A stretch of DNA of 64,000 bases from Neisseria musculi. Its GTDB lineage: Bacteria > Pseudomonadota > Gammaproteobacteria > Burkholderiales > Neisseriaceae. Location: positions 868,001-932,000 of the forward strand of contig NZ_CP060414.2 in the NCBI RefSeq assembly GCF_014297595.2, given 5' to 3'. This document shows, piece after piece, positions 27,592-37,338 of this stretch. The first letter of the stretch is position 1; every line of letters begins with the position of its first letter. The notes below the pieces were generated by a model. It ran no database searches and was not told where the DNA came from. It was given only the letters and a program-made list of their open reading frames with translations. Both the position numbers and the translations under genes were made by a program.

Positions 27592-29253
27592 ATGCTGCTG
27601 GCGCTTTCATTATGCGACTTCGTGATTGTAGAAAAACTCAACCTCAACTTTCAAACCGGCTTCACCGTGCTCACCGGCGAAACCGGGGCGGGCAAATCCA
27701 TCACGCTCGATGCACTCGGCCTGCTGTTGGGCGACAAAGCCGATTTCAGCCAAGTGCGCACCGGTGCCCGAGAAGCCCGGCTTTCCGCCCTTTTCGACAT
27801 CAGCGGCCTGCCCGCATTGCAGGCGCAGCTGTATGAACAAGGTTTGCTTGAAGCCGGCAGCGAAGAATTAAGCATACGCCGCATCATCGATGCCAAAGGC
27901 AAAAGCCGCAGCTTTATCAACAACCAGGCCGCCACACTCGCGCAGCTCAAAGCCATCGGCAGCCGGCTCATCGATATCCACGGACAAAACACCCACCATT
28001 CGCTCAACCAAGAATCTGCGCAGCGGCAATTGCTCGATGCCTTCGCCGGCGCCCAAGAACAAGCCGGGGCGGTGAAACAGCTTTACCAAAGCTGGAGCAA
28101 TGCCCGCAAAGCCCTGCACGAAGCGCAAAACCACGCCGAAAACACCGCCATCGAACGCGAACGGGTAGCATGGCAATGCAACGAGCTCGAGCAGCTTGAT
28201 TTGCGCCACGGAGAATGGGAAAGCCTCAACCAAAGCCACCACGGCCTCGCCCACGCCGCCGAATTGTTGCAGGCCGCAGAGCAGGTTTCCGAATATATCG
28301 ATGGCGACAACGGTATGCAGCGGCAACTCTATCAATGCCAAAAACTCCTGGGCAGCCTGCAAAATATCGAACCGCGCTTTGCCGAAAGCCTCGAAATGCT
28401 CGCCGCCGTTGAAGCCGAGCTGGGCGAAATCGGCGCCAATATGCGCGATGTATCCAACCGTGTCGAAATCAATCCCGATGAGCTGGCCGAGCAAGAACGG
28501 CGCATGGGCGCATTAATGAGCATGGCGCGCAAATACCGTGTCGAACCCGAATATCTGCCCGCCAAACTCGAAGAACTGAACCAAATCCTGCAAAACCTGC
28601 ACGAAGCCGCCGACATCGCCGCCCTCGAAGCTGCCGCGGCGCGCACCGAAGCCGAATACACCGCCGCCGCACAGAAACTATCGGCCATGCGCACTGAAGC
28701 CGCTGCCAAACTGGCCGCCGAAACCACCGGACATATGCAGCAGTTATCCATGAAAGGTGCAGCCTTCAATATCGAACTGCTGCCCTGCCCGCCCACTGCG
28801 CACGGCTTGGAGCAAGTACAATATCAAGTGGCTGCCAACAAGGGCAGCCCCCTGCGTCCGCTCAACAAAGTGGCCTCCGGCGGCGAACTTGCCCGCATCA
28901 GCCTTTCTATTCAAGTGGTTACCAGCCAATATACCCAAGTGCCGACACTGATTTTCGATGAAGTAGATACCGGCATCGGCGGAGGTGTGGCCGAAACCGT
29001 AGGCCGCGCCCTACGCTCGCTGGGCAAACGGCATCAAGTGCTGGCCGTTACCCACCTGCCGCAAGTGGCCGCCTGCGGAGAAAACCACTGGCAGGTGCAC
29101 AAACACAACGAAGGCATACAAACTGTCAGCGAAATCAAAGTATTGGATAACACCGGCCGCATCGAAGAAATCGCCCGCATGCTCGGCGGCGAAACCATCA
29201 CCGACACTACTCGGAAACATGCAGAAGAAATGGTGGCGTTGGCGGCAGAATAA
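27592..29253 (+). CDS. recN: DNA repair protein RecN
   Basis: This 553-residue SMC-like ATPase acts in double-strand break repair. The Walker A motif GETGAGKS is at residues 29-36. A long coiled-coil central part follows (roughly 150-370), then the signature KVASGGELARISLSIQ and Walker B TLIFDEVDTGIGGGVAE, with THLPQVAACG near the end. The start MLLALSLCDFVIVEKL is typical. It is monocistronic and ends before a convergent ridA gene. Confidence 0.96.
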   Translation: MLLALSLCDFVIVEKLNLNFQTGFTVLTGETGAGKSITLDALGLLLGDKADFSQVRTGAREARLSALFDISGLPALQAQLYEQGLLEAGSEELSIRRIIDAKGKSRSFINNQAATLAQLKAIGSRLIDIHGQNTHHSLNQESAQRQLLDAFAGAQEQAGAVKQLYQSWSNARKALHEAQNHAENTAIERERVAWQCNELEQLDLRHGEWESLNQSHHGLAHAAELLQAAEQVSEYIDGDNGMQRQLYQCQKLLGSLQNIEPRFAESLEMLAAVEAELGEIGANMRDVSNRVEINPDELAEQERRMGALMSMARKYRVEPEYLPAKLEELNQILQNLHEAADIAALEAAAARTEAEYTAAAQKLSAMRTEAAAKLAAETTGHMQQLSMKGAAFNIELLPCPPTAHGLEQVQYQVAANKGSPLRPLNKVASGGELARISLSIQVVTSQYTQVPTLIFDEVDTGIGGGVAETVGRALRSLGKRHQVLAVTHLPQVAACGENHWQVHKHNEGIQTVSEIKVLDNTGRIEEIARMLGGETITDTTRKHAEEMVALAAE

Positions 29254-29634
29254 CCGGCAAGCAGGCAAACCATACTGCTTCCGAAAATCCGTTCCAAACC
29301 TGAAAGACCCCAAATCTGAAAACATCCGTATCCCGCCACGATAGGCTTAACCCGCATATCCCAACCGTTTCTGAAAACGGCAGACGCTCAGACCCAAGCC
29401 GGCCATAACCGGATATTTAAAATGCTGAAGTATCGTGAATCAAGATAAAATGAAACCGGCGCCGGGCAGCATGGCAGAATAACGCCGTATCGTTTTTCTT
29501 TCAGTTTGCCCGCAAAGATTGCAGGCCGTCTGAAAACCATGTTTCAGACGGCCTGCCCGCTATCACCATCAGGGTTCCATTAAAAGCAGAAAATCGTTGT
29601 TTAAAAAATAAAAATCAATAGTTTACGCCTAGAT
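29254..29634. other. convergent spacer between recN and ridA
   Basis: No gene is supported. It contains GGCAAACCATACTGCTTCCG near 29264, similar to a short dispersed motif elsewhere, and a DUS hairpin at 29521-29556. Confidence 0.5.
29521..29556. terminator. bidirectional inverted DUS terminator
   Basis: GCAGGCCGTCTGAAA (29521-29535) and TTTCAGACGGCCTGC (29542-29556) form a perfect 15-bp stem between two convergent genes. Confidence 0.8.
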
Positions 29635-30000
29635 TCATGCTTCCTGTTTACCGATTTGTACCGCAGAAATCTTGATTTCCACTTTCCATTCCGGCTTAGC
29701 CAACTTAGCCTGTACGCATGCACGGGCAGGCGTATAACCGGAAACCACCCAAGCATCCCACGCTTCATTCATTGCATCATAATCAGCCAAATCCGGCAAA
29801 AAAACAGTGGCCTCCAAAATATGCTTTTTATCGGATCCACATTGTGCCAGCCAATTATCGATTTGCGCCAACACATCACGGGTTTGCTCGGCAACCCCCA
29901 CATCGGTACGCTCGGGCACCATACCCGCCAAAAAAACGAAACCATTGGCTACAACAGCCTCCGACAAGCGCGCTGTTTGGCCGAAGTATTGCACAGTCAT
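29635..30000 (-). CDS. RidA/YjgF-family protein
   Basis: This 121-residue protein of the Rid family hydrolyses or scavenges reactive enamine/imine intermediates in canonical members. The text VVANGFVFLAGMVPE, QTRDVLAQIDNWLAQCGSD and ATVFLPDLADYDAMNEAWD-W is family-typical. The catalytic Arg of archetypal RidA fits the conserved ARACVQAKLAKPEWKVEI segment. It belongs to a divergent Rid subgroup, so the name ridA is not certain. It is transcribed alone. Confidence 0.85.
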   Translation of the reverse strand: MTVQYFGQTARLSEAVVANGFVFLAGMVPERTDVGVAEQTRDVLAQIDNWLAQCGSDKKHILEATVFLPDLADYDAMNEAWDAWVVSGYTPARACVQAKLAKPEWKVEIKISAVQIGKQEA

Positions 30001-30579
30001 TTTGCTTCCTTTGCATTAAGTATCATTAAAGTATATGGAAAACACATGGTAACACAGGCAGCGCAAGCACTTTTTCTCTCGAGCATGCGGTTCTACTGCA
30101 CGCCAAACAGAAAAATATTGCACACCACCGCATTTATTTTTCAGACGGCCGTTTCCAAGCCGAACCGATTAGTCCGTCCTACCACGGCTTCCCCTGCACG
30201 CACCAAATAGATCTCACAGCAAAACTTTATCTGCAAATAACACCGCAGCACCACACACTCAGCCAACCACCCGAACGCGCCGGGCGCATCAGGTGTAAAA
30301 AACCCGGCGTTATTTACACTTTCCCTTTTTGCCTGAAACCCCGTTTGGGGATTTTTGAGAGTTGCGAGAATGCCGAAGAACACGGCCGAGCCGCATTGTT
30401 CTCGTGGTTTTTAGAATACTCAAAAACCACGAAACCATCATTGCAGCAAAAAACAAAAGCGGTTTGGCATAAACAGTGTAAACAACGTTAGACTTTTCTA
30501 GAATTAAGGTTGTCTGAAATGCTCAAATGGCGTTATTTCCGAGATGATAGGAATGGCGTTTTAAATTTTTTGGCAACTC
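30001..30579. other. spacer upstream of ridA with a hairpin, no gene supported
   Basis: Short frames are present, including a minus-strand one at 30141-30383, but none has a recognised relative. A perfect hairpin lies at 30402-30432. The right end approaches a decayed IS. Confidence 0.5.
30402..30432. repeat. perfect 11-bp hairpin
   Basis: TCGTGGTTTTT and AAAAACCACGA are exact inverse copies with a 9-base loop. It could be a terminator remnant or the end of a lost element. Confidence 0.65.
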
Positions 30580-31254
30580 CAATAGAGATAACACACTGCA
30601 AATTAAGAAAAAATCACAGAAAACTACTCTATTTTCTGTACCGGAAGCAACTGCCCGTTCCGCTGCCTATATTTTGGGTATGCCTAAAATTCGTCAGCCC
30701 TATTCCACCGTCAAACCTGCCAAGTCGCCAGCCATCATTTGACTCCGGCTGACGATGAGGTTTTTGACGGTTCGGTTGAGTTGGACGAAAGTTGTTTCAG
30801 TGCAAGGCGTGAGGGCTGGTGCGGGCGCGGCGCGGCAGATAAAGTGGCCGTTTTCGGCATCCTGAACCAGCACGGCAAGATCTGTACGGTGGTTGCAGAT
30901 AACGCCAAGCTTGGAACTTTACTGCATGTAATCAAAAGAAAATTTATGCCTGACAGCATCGTTTGCATAACAGCCTAGACCAGTCGCAACAAATGGGATG
31001 CGGGTCGTTTTATTTATCACTGCATCAACCATTCCAAAGTGCTTGCAGACCATCGGAACCACATTGACGGCATCCGAAAATTTTTGGAATCAGGCAAAGC
31101 ATACCTTACGCAAATACGGCGGAATCGGGCGGAAATATTTCTTGCCGTTATTGAAAGAATACGAATTCCGGTTTAACTTCGGCACACCAACCCTACAGCT
31201 TAAAAAAACGCTGCGGGATTGGTGAGGAATTTAGGGCTAATCTAGTACAGCCCC
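30580..31254 (+). mobile_element. degenerate IS1595-family copy
   Basis: Plus-strand fragments of a transposase are visible: ITHCKLRKNHRKLLYFLYRK near 30590, GSVELDESCFSARREGWCGR near 30770, then KVAVFGILNQHGKICTVVAD and, after a frame change, QAKHTLRKYGGIGRKYFLPL with LLKEYEFRFNFGTPTLQLKK. The right terminal repeat GGGGCTGTACTAGATTAGCC (inverse of 31235-31254) is intact. The left end is unrecognisable. Several frameshifts and lost start make it inactive. Confidence 0.85.
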
Positions 31255-31379
31255 AATTTTTAGTGGGTTAGCTATAGTGGTTTAAACTTTCCATAAAACC
31301 CATACCGATATTCGGAATATTGCCAGATATATCACAATGATATCAGCCCTTAATATTCTCCAATATCTGTTAAAAACAC

Positions 31380-32798
31380 TCAAGATTTAAACCGTTTCGC
31401 CTTATATTGCGGGTTCATCAGGTTTTGAGGTGATAGGATATCGTCCAACTCTTCTACGCTCAGTAAGCCTTTTTCCAACACCACTTCTCGTACGCTCTTG
31501 CCGGTTTGGGCGCAGATTTTGCCCACCAAATCACCGTTGTGGTGGCCGATAAACGGGTTTAGGTAAGTAACCAGCCCGATTGAGTTGAACACATATTGTT
31601 CGCACACTTCGCGGTTGGCCGTGATGCCCGACACGCATTTTTCGCTAAGGTTGGTGCAGGCGTTGCCCAGCAGCGAGATGCTCTCAAACAGGCATTGCCC
31701 TATCACGGGCTCCATCACGTTCAGTTGCAGCTGCCCGGCCTCGGCGGCAAAAGTAACGGTGGTGTCGTTGCCGATAACTTTGAAACACACCTGGTTTACC
31801 ACTTCGGGAATCACGGGATTGACTTTGGCGGGCATAATCGAAGAGCCTGCCTGCATTTCGGGCAGGTTTATTTCGTTCAGGCCGGCGCGCGGGCCGGATG
31901 ACAGCAGCCGCAGGTCGTTGCAGATTTTCGACAACTTCACCGCCGTGCGCTTCAATGCACCGTGCACCATCACATAAGCCCCGCAATCGGAAGTGGCTTC
32001 AATCAGGTTTTTGGCCGGCACGCAGGGCAGGCCGCTCACTTCGGCCAGCTTGGCCACCGCCAGGTGGGCATAGCCTTCAGGGGTATTCACGCCCGTGCCG
32101 ATGGCGGTTGCGCCGAGATTCACTTCCAGCAGCAGCCCGGCCGTGCGCAGCAGGTTGCGCTCTTCTTCTTCGAGCAGTACTGCAAATGCTGAAAATTCCT
32201 GCCCCAGCGTCATCGGAACGGCATCTTGAAGCTGGGTACGCCCCATTTTCAGAATATCGGCAAACTCGTCTGCTTTGCGCTCGAATGCCTGTTTCAGACG
32301 GCCTATTTTCTCCAGCATCGCCACAATGCTGTGATAAACCGCAATGCGGAAACCCGTGGGATAAGCATCGTTGGTGGATTGGCTGGCGTTCACATGGTCG
32401 TTGGGGTTAATGATGTCGTAGCGGCCTTTTTCATAACCTGCGATTTCCAACGCAAGATTGGCAATCACTTCGTTGGCGTTCATGTTTACCGAAGTGCCTG
32501 CGCCGCCCTGATACACATCGGAAGGAAACTGGTCGAGGCAGCGGCCTTTTTCCAGCACTTCATCACAAGCCTGCTCAATCAGGCGGGCGGTTTCCATCGG
32601 AACCACCCCCAAATAGCCGTTGGTGCGGGCAGCGGCTTTTTTCACCATCACCATGCCGCGCACCAGCTCGGGAATATCGGAAACTCTCTGATCTGAAATA
32701 TTGAAATTTTCTTTCGCCCGCAAGGTGTGTATACCCCAATACACTTCGTTTGGAATCTTGCGCTCGCCGAGCAGGTCGGTTTCGATGCGTTTTTTCAT
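31380..32798 (-). CDS. aspA: aspartate ammonia-lyase
   Basis: This 472-residue fumarase/aspartase-superfamily enzyme converts aspartate to fumarate and ammonia. The family signature [11 protein letters not shown] is present, with [14 protein letters not shown] and [18 protein letters not shown] upstream. The N-terminal [25 protein letters not shown] favours aspartase over fumarase. The length fits. It is a single-gene unit with an upstream spacer of about 230 bp that contains a perfect DUS palindrome. Confidence 0.93.
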   Translation of the reverse strand: MKKRIETDLLGERKIPNEVYWGIHTLRAKENFNISDQRVSDIPELVRGMVMVKKAAARTNGYLGVVPMETARLIEQACDEVLEKGRCLDQFPSDVYQGGAGTSVNMNANEVIANLALEIAGYEKGRYDIINPNDHVNASQSTNDAYPTGFRIAVYHSIVAMLEKIGRLKQAFERKADEFADILKMGRTQLQDAVPMTLGQEFSAFAVLLEEEERNLLRTAGLLLEVNLGATAIGTGVNTPEGYAHLAVAKLAEVSGLPCVPAKNLIEATSDCGAYVMVHGALKRTAVKLSKICNDLRLLSSGPRAGLNEINLPEMQAGSSIMPAKVNPVIPEVVNQVCFKVIGNDTTVTFAAEAGQLQLNVMEPVIGQCLFESISLLGNACTNLSEKCVSGITANREVCEQYVFNSIGLVTYLNPFIGHHNGDLVGKICAQTGKSVREVVLEKGLLSVEELDDILSPQNLMNPQYKAKRFKS

Positions 32799-32975
32799 CT
32801 TTGGCTCTCCGTTGTTTGAAAATTTACAGCCGTTTCCGGCTGGGCAACCTGCAAAAACAGATAAAACAGGCTGGCTGCAGATAATGCGGCGGCAATACGA
32901 AGCACACCGGCGCTGCCATGATTTTAAGGTGGCCGGCTTGGCGGCTGCTTTGCCATTTTACCACTTTACAGGCAT

Positions 32976-33011
32976 AAAAAGGCCGTCTGAAACGTTTCAG
33001 ACGGCCTTTTT
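32976..33011 (-). terminator. perfect 36-bp DUS palindrome, terminator of the TauE gene
   Basis: AAAAAGGCCGTCTGAAAC is followed directly by its exact inverse ending in TTTTT. It can act in both directions; it begins 17 bp past the TauE-family gene. Confidence 0.85.
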
Positions 33012-33027
33012 ATCATGCTTTTCTGTT

Positions 33028-33837
33028 TCAGGCCTGCAAGCGCCACAGCATTCTGCCGGCAATCACCAGCAACAGTATGCCGAACGCCTGTTTCAGCTTT
33101 TCGGGCGGCAGTTTGTGTGCGGTTTTCACGCCCAGCGGTGCACATACCACCGTTGCCACGCTCAACACCGCCACCGCCGGCAGATACCAAAATCCGAACG
33201 AGCCTGCGGGCAGCCCGCCCACGCTCCAGCCCGAATAAAGATAACCTGCCGCGCCGGCTGCCGCAACCGGCCATGCCAACCCTGCCGATGTGCCCACGGC
33301 ACGGTGTACCGGCACGTTGCAATACATCAAAAACGGCACCGACAGCGAACCGCCGCCTATGCCCACCCAGCTCGAAACCATGCCGAACAGCACGCCCGCC
33401 CCGCTCAAGCCCGCCCGGCCGGGCAGCGAGCGCGAAGGCTTGGGCTTGGCATCGGCCAGGGTTTTCAACGCCACCAAAACGGTAAATACGATAAAGAAAA
33501 GCTGCAAAGCCGCGTTGGAAATGTGTTTGACCAAAAACGAACCCGCCAACACGCCGGCAATCATGCCCGGCACCATGCGCCGCACCACCTGCCAATCCAC
33601 CGCGCCTTTGCGGTTTTGCGCCATCACGCTCGAAAACGTGGTGAACACCATAATGGCAAACGATGTGCCCACGGCCAAATGCTGCGCGTGCGGGATATGG
33701 TCCAAACCCTGCATCTGCAACACCCACAACACCACCGGCACGATAATCATACCGCCGCCTATGCCGAGCAGCCCGGCAACAAACCCGGCAAACGCGCCGA
33801 CTGCCAGCATCACCGCCACCAACTGTATGTCTAACAT
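33028..33837 (-). CDS. TauE/SafE-family (YfcA-type) permease
   Basis: This 269-residue membrane protein has about eight hydrophobic segments. It shows the tandem TauE motifs GLLGIGGGMIIVPVV near the N-terminus and SWVGIGGGSLSVPFL in the second half. The family exports or imports small anions such as sulfite or sulfoacetate; the substrate here is unknown. The start MLDIQLVAVM at 33837 is chosen because upstream in-frame text runs into the pssA gene's spacer and DUS. It is followed by a strong palindrome terminator. Confidence 0.88.
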   Translation of the reverse strand: MLDIQLVAVMLAVGAFAGFVAGLLGIGGGMIIVPVVLWVLQMQGLDHIPHAQHLAVGTSFAIMVFTTFSSVMAQNRKGAVDWQVVRRMVPGMIAGVLAGSFLVKHISNAALQLFFIVFTVLVALKTLADAKPKPSRSLPGRAGLSGAGVLFGMVSSWVGIGGGSLSVPFLMYCNVPVHRAVGTSAGLAWPVAAAGAAGYLYSGWSVGGLPAGSFGFWYLPAVAVLSVATVVCAPLGVKTAHKLPPEKLKQAFGILLLVIAGRMLWRLQA

Positions 33838-33884
33838 CGTTATTCTTCTTTTCAAATTTACAAACGTTTGTTCCACAACACTTT

Positions 33885-34640
33885 TCAGACGGCCGGATTG
33901 CGCTTTTTCAGCCACCGCCAAGCAAACACCACATAACCCGACAGGCTGTAGCCCAAGAAAAACAGAAACAGTACCAGCGAAGGCTCCCATGCCGCCACCG
34001 CCAACACCAGCATAAAAACAATCATCGCAAAAAACGGCACTTTGCGGCGCACGTTGATTTCTTTAAAGCTCCAAAACGGAATCTGCACCACCATCGAAAG
34101 TCCCGCAAACAAGGTGATAATCAGGCACACCCAAGCCGCCTGCGGAAAACGCCCGTAGCTGTGGTTCACCCAAATCATGCCTACAATCAGCGCCGCCGCC
34201 GTGGGGCTGGGTATGCCGATAAACCAACGTTTATCGACCTTGCCGATTAAAGTGTTGAACAGTGCCAGCCGCAGCGCGGCGCAGGCACAATAGATAAACG
34301 CGGCCGAATAGCCGATTTTGCCGAACTGCCAAAGCTGCCATTTATAGGCGATTAAAGCAGGCGCAACGCCGAAGCTCACCATATCGGCCAGGCTGTCAAG
34401 CTGCTCGCCGAACGCGCTCTGGCTGTTGGTCCAGCGCGCCACACGACCGTCCATGCCGTCCAGCAGCATCGACACAAACACCGCAATCGCCGCCGTTTCA
34501 TAGCGCCCGTGCATGGCCTGCGTGATGGCGAAAAACGCGGCAAACAGCGCGGCAATCGTGAAAGAATTGGGCAGCAGGTAAATACTGTTCTGCCGCAGCA
34601 GCGCCCTGAAACGCGGCGTGGGATTTTGTGGTGTCGTCAT
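33885..34640 (-). CDS. pssA: CDP-diacylglycerol-serine O-phosphatidyltransferase
   Basis: This 251-residue membrane enzyme makes phosphatidylserine, the precursor of phosphatidylethanolamine. The CDP-alcohol phosphotransferase motif D-G-x2-D-G-x2-A-R-x8-G-x3-D-x3-D is present in LLDGMDGRVARWTNSQSAFG and the following EQLDSLADMVSFG. Multiple membrane helices follow. The start MTTPQNPTPRFRALL at 34640 is preferred over 34697. It is the usual type II bacterial PssA. It may be cotranscribed with the TauE gene (47-bp gap). Confidence 0.92.
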   Translation of the reverse strand: MTTPQNPTPRFRALLRQNSIYLLPNSFTIAALFAAFFAITQAMHGRYETAAIAVFVSMLLDGMDGRVARWTNSQSAFGEQLDSLADMVSFGVAPALIAYKWQLWQFGKIGYSAAFIYCACAALRLALFNTLIGKVDKRWFIGIPSPTAAALIVGMIWVNHSYGRFPQAAWVCLIITLFAGLSMVVQIPFWSFKEINVRRKVPFFAMIVFMLVLAVAAWEPSLVLFLFFLGYSLSGYVVFAWRWLKKRNPAV

Positions 34641-34804
34641 CGTTTTTCCGTAACGGCCGTGCGGCCCGTTATGTGGTTTGTATGGATTATACCGCAAGCC
34701 TCATGCGGCGTGTTTCAGACGGCCGAACCGATTGGACAACGGCCTTGCCCGAGGCAGGCTTTGCCAACGGTCAAACCAGGCCGTCTGAAAACCGTTTCGC
34801 GGCA

Positions 34805-35419
34805 CTACCACCAGCCCTGTTGCGCACCGCCCGCGTTCGGATTTTGCTTTTCGCGCGCCTGCCGGCGGAAATGCCACGGTGCTTGGGCGTTTTTGCCGCG
34901 CCACAGCCCTGCTGCCTGCTGCCGCGCTCCTGCTTCGGCATAGGCATAAGCGGCATAATCGGTTTTGTTCTGCCGGCGCTTGGCAATCGATACATAATGC
35001 CACGCATGACCCTGTTGGATTTGGCTCAGGTTCACATCTCTGCCGTTTATGCCCACCTTAGCCACTTCGCGCTGGTAGCGGTCGGTTTCAAACACTTCCA
35101 CATCAACGGTTTTTGCCAAAACTGCGGCACTCAATGCCTGCCGCGCCGCCTGCCCGTGCGCCTGCTGCAATTCGGGCGCATCGATATAGGCCAGGCGGAT
35201 TTTATGTTTGGCACCGTTATTGTCGGTAACGCGCAGCGTATCGCCATCGGCAACGGCGGTTACGCGCCCCGTGTATTGCCTGACGGTACGCGCCTGCGGC
35301 CAAACCCGGCTGTCTTGCGCTTTTTCGCCCTGATCCGGCAGCGGCACCCAAACATCTGCCTGCGCGGCCGCACCCGGCGGCAACAACGCCAAAAATATTG
35401 TTAAGATAATGTTTTTCAT
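34805..35419 (-). CDS. secreted thermonuclease-family (SNase-like) nuclease
   Basis: The 204-residue protein has a signal peptide (residues 1-19, ending AAAQA) and a staphylococcal-nuclease-like OB fold. Recognisable are VADGDTLRV, the catalytic Arg and Glu in KIRLAYIDAPELQQAHG, and the second Arg in ETDRYQREVAKV. These match Arg35, Glu43 and Arg87 of SNase. It should cut DNA or RNA in the periplasm or outside the cell. The C-terminus is Gln/Arg-rich. A sirtuin gene lies 12 bp upstream in the same direction. Confidence 0.9.
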   Translation of the reverse strand: MKNIILTIFLALLPPGAAAQADVWVPLPDQGEKAQDSRVWPQARTVRQYTGRVTAVADGDTLRVTDNNGAKHKIRLAYIDAPELQQAHGQAARQALSAAVLAKTVDVEVFETDRYQREVAKVGINGRDVNLSQIQQGHAWHYVSIAKRRQNKTDYAAYAYAEAGARQQAAGLWRGKNAQAPWHFRRQAREKQNPNAGGAQQGWW

Positions 35420-35431
35420 GAGTTTTTACCG

Positions 35432-36121
35432 TTAATCACAAGCAGCGCGGCGGATGAGTTCTTCAACCAGCGCAGGCACGCCGTCTTTGGCTTTTTGCGC
35501 AATTATTTCCACCGCCCTGCCCGCCTGCTGCGGCTTGGGATCAACCAAAAAACACTCGGCCTGCGGCGGGGCGAAGTGCAGCAGCGAAGCGGCGGGGTAA
35601 ACCTGAAGGGAAGTGCCCACCACCATCACAATGTCGGCATCGCGCATTTCTGCCACGGCCTGCCCGAACAGCGGCACTTCCTCGCCGAACCACACGATAT
35701 GCGGCCTGAGCGGGCGGCCTTTGCTGTCGGTGTGTCTGCCGTCCAAATCACCCGTCCAAGCTAAAATTTCACGCTCATCGGCACAACTGCGCGCTTTGTC
35801 CAGCTCGCCGTGCAGGTGAAGCACATGGCGGCTGCCTGCGCGCTCGTGCAGGTTGTCGACATTTTGGGTGATAATCTGCACGCGGTAATGCGCCTCCAGC
35901 CGCACCAGTGCCTGATGGGCAGCGTTCGGCTGCGCTTCGTTGGCCTGCCTGCGGCGCATATTGTAGAAATCGTACACCAACTGCGGGTTGCGCGAAAAAG
36001 CCTCGGGCGTGCACACATCGGTTATTTTGTACCCCGCCCACAAGCCGCCTTCATCGCGAAACGTGTTCAAGCCGCTGTCGGCGCTGATGCCCGCGCCGGT
36101 CAGCACCACGCATTTTTTCAT
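35432..36121 (-). CDS. cobB: Sir2-family NAD-dependent deacylase (CobB-like, zinc cysteines absent)
   Basis: This 229-residue sirtuin removes acyl groups from lysines using NAD. Conserved parts are GAGISADSGLNTFR, QNVDNLHERAGS, HLHGELDKARS, RPHIVWFGEEVP and VVGTSLQVYPAA. The FYNMRRRQ segment preserves the Tyr-x-x-Arg pair typical of class III, desuccinylase-like sirtuins. The four zinc-binding cysteines of classical sirtuins are not present between LHG and VWFGE (only ARSC is seen). It belongs to a zinc-less subgroup. It precedes the nuclease gene by 12 bp. Confidence 0.9.
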   Translation of the reverse strand: MKKCVVLTGAGISADSGLNTFRDEGGLWAGYKITDVCTPEAFSRNPQLVYDFYNMRRRQANEAQPNAAHQALVRLEAHYRVQIITQNVDNLHERAGSRHVLHLHGELDKARSCADEREILAWTGDLDGRHTDSKGRPLRPHIVWFGEEVPLFGQAVAEMRDADIVMVVGTSLQVYPAASLLHFAPPQAECFLVDPKPQQAGRAVEIIAQKAKDGVPALVEELIRRAACD

Positions 36122-36324
36122 CGTTCCCTCCTTAATAAATAGCCATAGCGGATTGGCACATTTTCGTTACCACGCAGCAAGTGCAGACAATGCAGATTAT
36201 ATCCGTTGGGCGGCTGAGAAAACCGTTCTCTCCGGGCGGAAACACCGCCGAAACGGAGCAGCGGTTTCACCCTGCGCGGGGCAGCGGCAAAACGCGCGCC
36301 GGCGCTGCTCTTGCTGCCAAAACA

Positions 36325-36360
36325 GCAGGCCGTCTGAAAAAATCTTTTCAGACGGCCTGC
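36325..36360 (-). terminator. inverted DUS terminator of the PPIase gene
   Basis: GCAGGCCGTCTGAAAA and TTTTCAGACGGCCTGC form a perfect 16-bp stem with a 4-base loop, 13 bp past the stop. Confidence 0.82.
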
Positions 36361-36373
36361 CCCGCTGCCCGGT

Positions 36374-37147
36374 TTATTTGCCTTGCGCTTTCGCTTTTTC
36401 TACTTTCAACAGCTTCACATCAAACACCAAAGTGGCATTCGGGCCGATTTTGTCGCTCACGGCATTTTCACCGTAGGCCAGTGCGGCGGGGATAAACAGG
36501 GTGTATTCGCCGCCTTCTTTCATTAACTGTATGCCTTCCGTCCAGCCTTTAATCACTTGGTTGAGCGGGAAAGTGGCGGTGCCGCCGTGTTGTTTGCTGC
36601 TGTCGAACACCGTGCCGTCAATCAAGCGGCCTTCGTATTCGACCGTTACCACATCAGCAGCTTTGGGCTGCGCGCCCGTGCCCTCGGTTTTCACTTGGTA
36701 TTGCAGACCGGAGGCGGTGGTTTTCACGCCTTCTTTGGCGCCGTTTTCTTTCAGAAATGCCTGCCCCTTTTCAAGATTGGCTTTGGCATCTTCCACCACT
36801 TTGGCATGCGCTTTCTGCTGCTGCTCGGCCATAAACGCCATCAGCACTTCCTGTGCCTGCTGGTCGTTCAGCTTGGGCTCTTTGCCTTCGAGCAAGGTTT
36901 GCACGGCTTCGTTAAGCACTTTCAAATCCACTTCGGTGCCCTGGTCTTTCATGCGTTTCAGGGTGGTGCCGATGTCCATACCCAAAGCATAGCTGGCGCG
37001 CTGCACGGGGCTGCCGAAACCGTCTGCGGCGGCGGCAGAGGCGGGTTTTTCGCCGGATGCGGCAGCAGCGTTGCCTTCCTGTTTGCAGGCGGCCAGTGCC
37101 AGTGCGGCGGTTGCGGCCAATACGGCGGTTTTCAAGGTTTTGTTCAT
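36374..37147 (-). CDS. FKBP-type peptidyl-prolyl isomerase lipoprotein (Mip/FkpA-like)
   Basis: This 257-residue lipoprotein has a signal ending ALAA before Cys21. An N-terminal dimerisation region (QRASYALGMDIGTTLKRMKD, then a long helix about residues 60-130) precedes a C-terminal FKBP domain: VTVEYEGRLIDGTVFDSS, WTEGIQLMKEGGEYTLFIP and ALAYGENA. It resembles the neisserial macrophage infectivity potentiator and folds proteins outside the inner membrane. The ATG at 37147 gives the right signal peptide. An upstream ATG at 37168 adds an unneeded MLLRTNI. Confidence 0.92.
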   Translation of the reverse strand: MNKTLKTAVLAATAALALAACKQEGNAAAASGEKPASAAAADGFGSPVQRASYALGMDIGTTLKRMKDQGTEVDLKVLNEAVQTLLEGKEPKLNDQQAQEVLMAFMAEQQQKAHAKVVEDAKANLEKGQAFLKENGAKEGVKTTASGLQYQVKTEGTGAQPKAADVVTVEYEGRLIDGTVFDSSKQHGGTATFPLNQVIKGWTEGIQLMKEGGEYTLFIPAALAYGENAVSDKIGPNATLVFDVKLLKVEKAKAQGK

Positions 37148-37265
37148 TATGTTCGTCCTGAGTAACATATTAACGGGAGCGTGAATTATAGCGGAGTTTG
37201 GGTAGATTGGAATGAAGGCCGTCTGAAAAAACCACTGGTTTCAAACGGCTTTGTGTTAAAAAACG

Positions 37266-37298
37266 CAGGCCGTTTTCTTCTCTTTTCAGACGGCCTGC
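37266..37298. terminator. imperfect DUS hairpin before the EamA gene
   Basis: GCAGGCCGT and ACGGCCTGC can pair around a 15-base loop that includes a partial DUS. It precedes the EamA permease start by 41 bp. Confidence 0.45.
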
Positions 37299-37338
37299 TA
37301 TAAAATTCAAGGCTTTTCTTGATGCAGGCATTCAAACC

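Noticed and set aside
30141..30383. 80-codon minus-strand frame upstream of ridA
   Set aside because: No recognisable family, and no ribosome site. It spans a DUS, and the composition looks non-coding.
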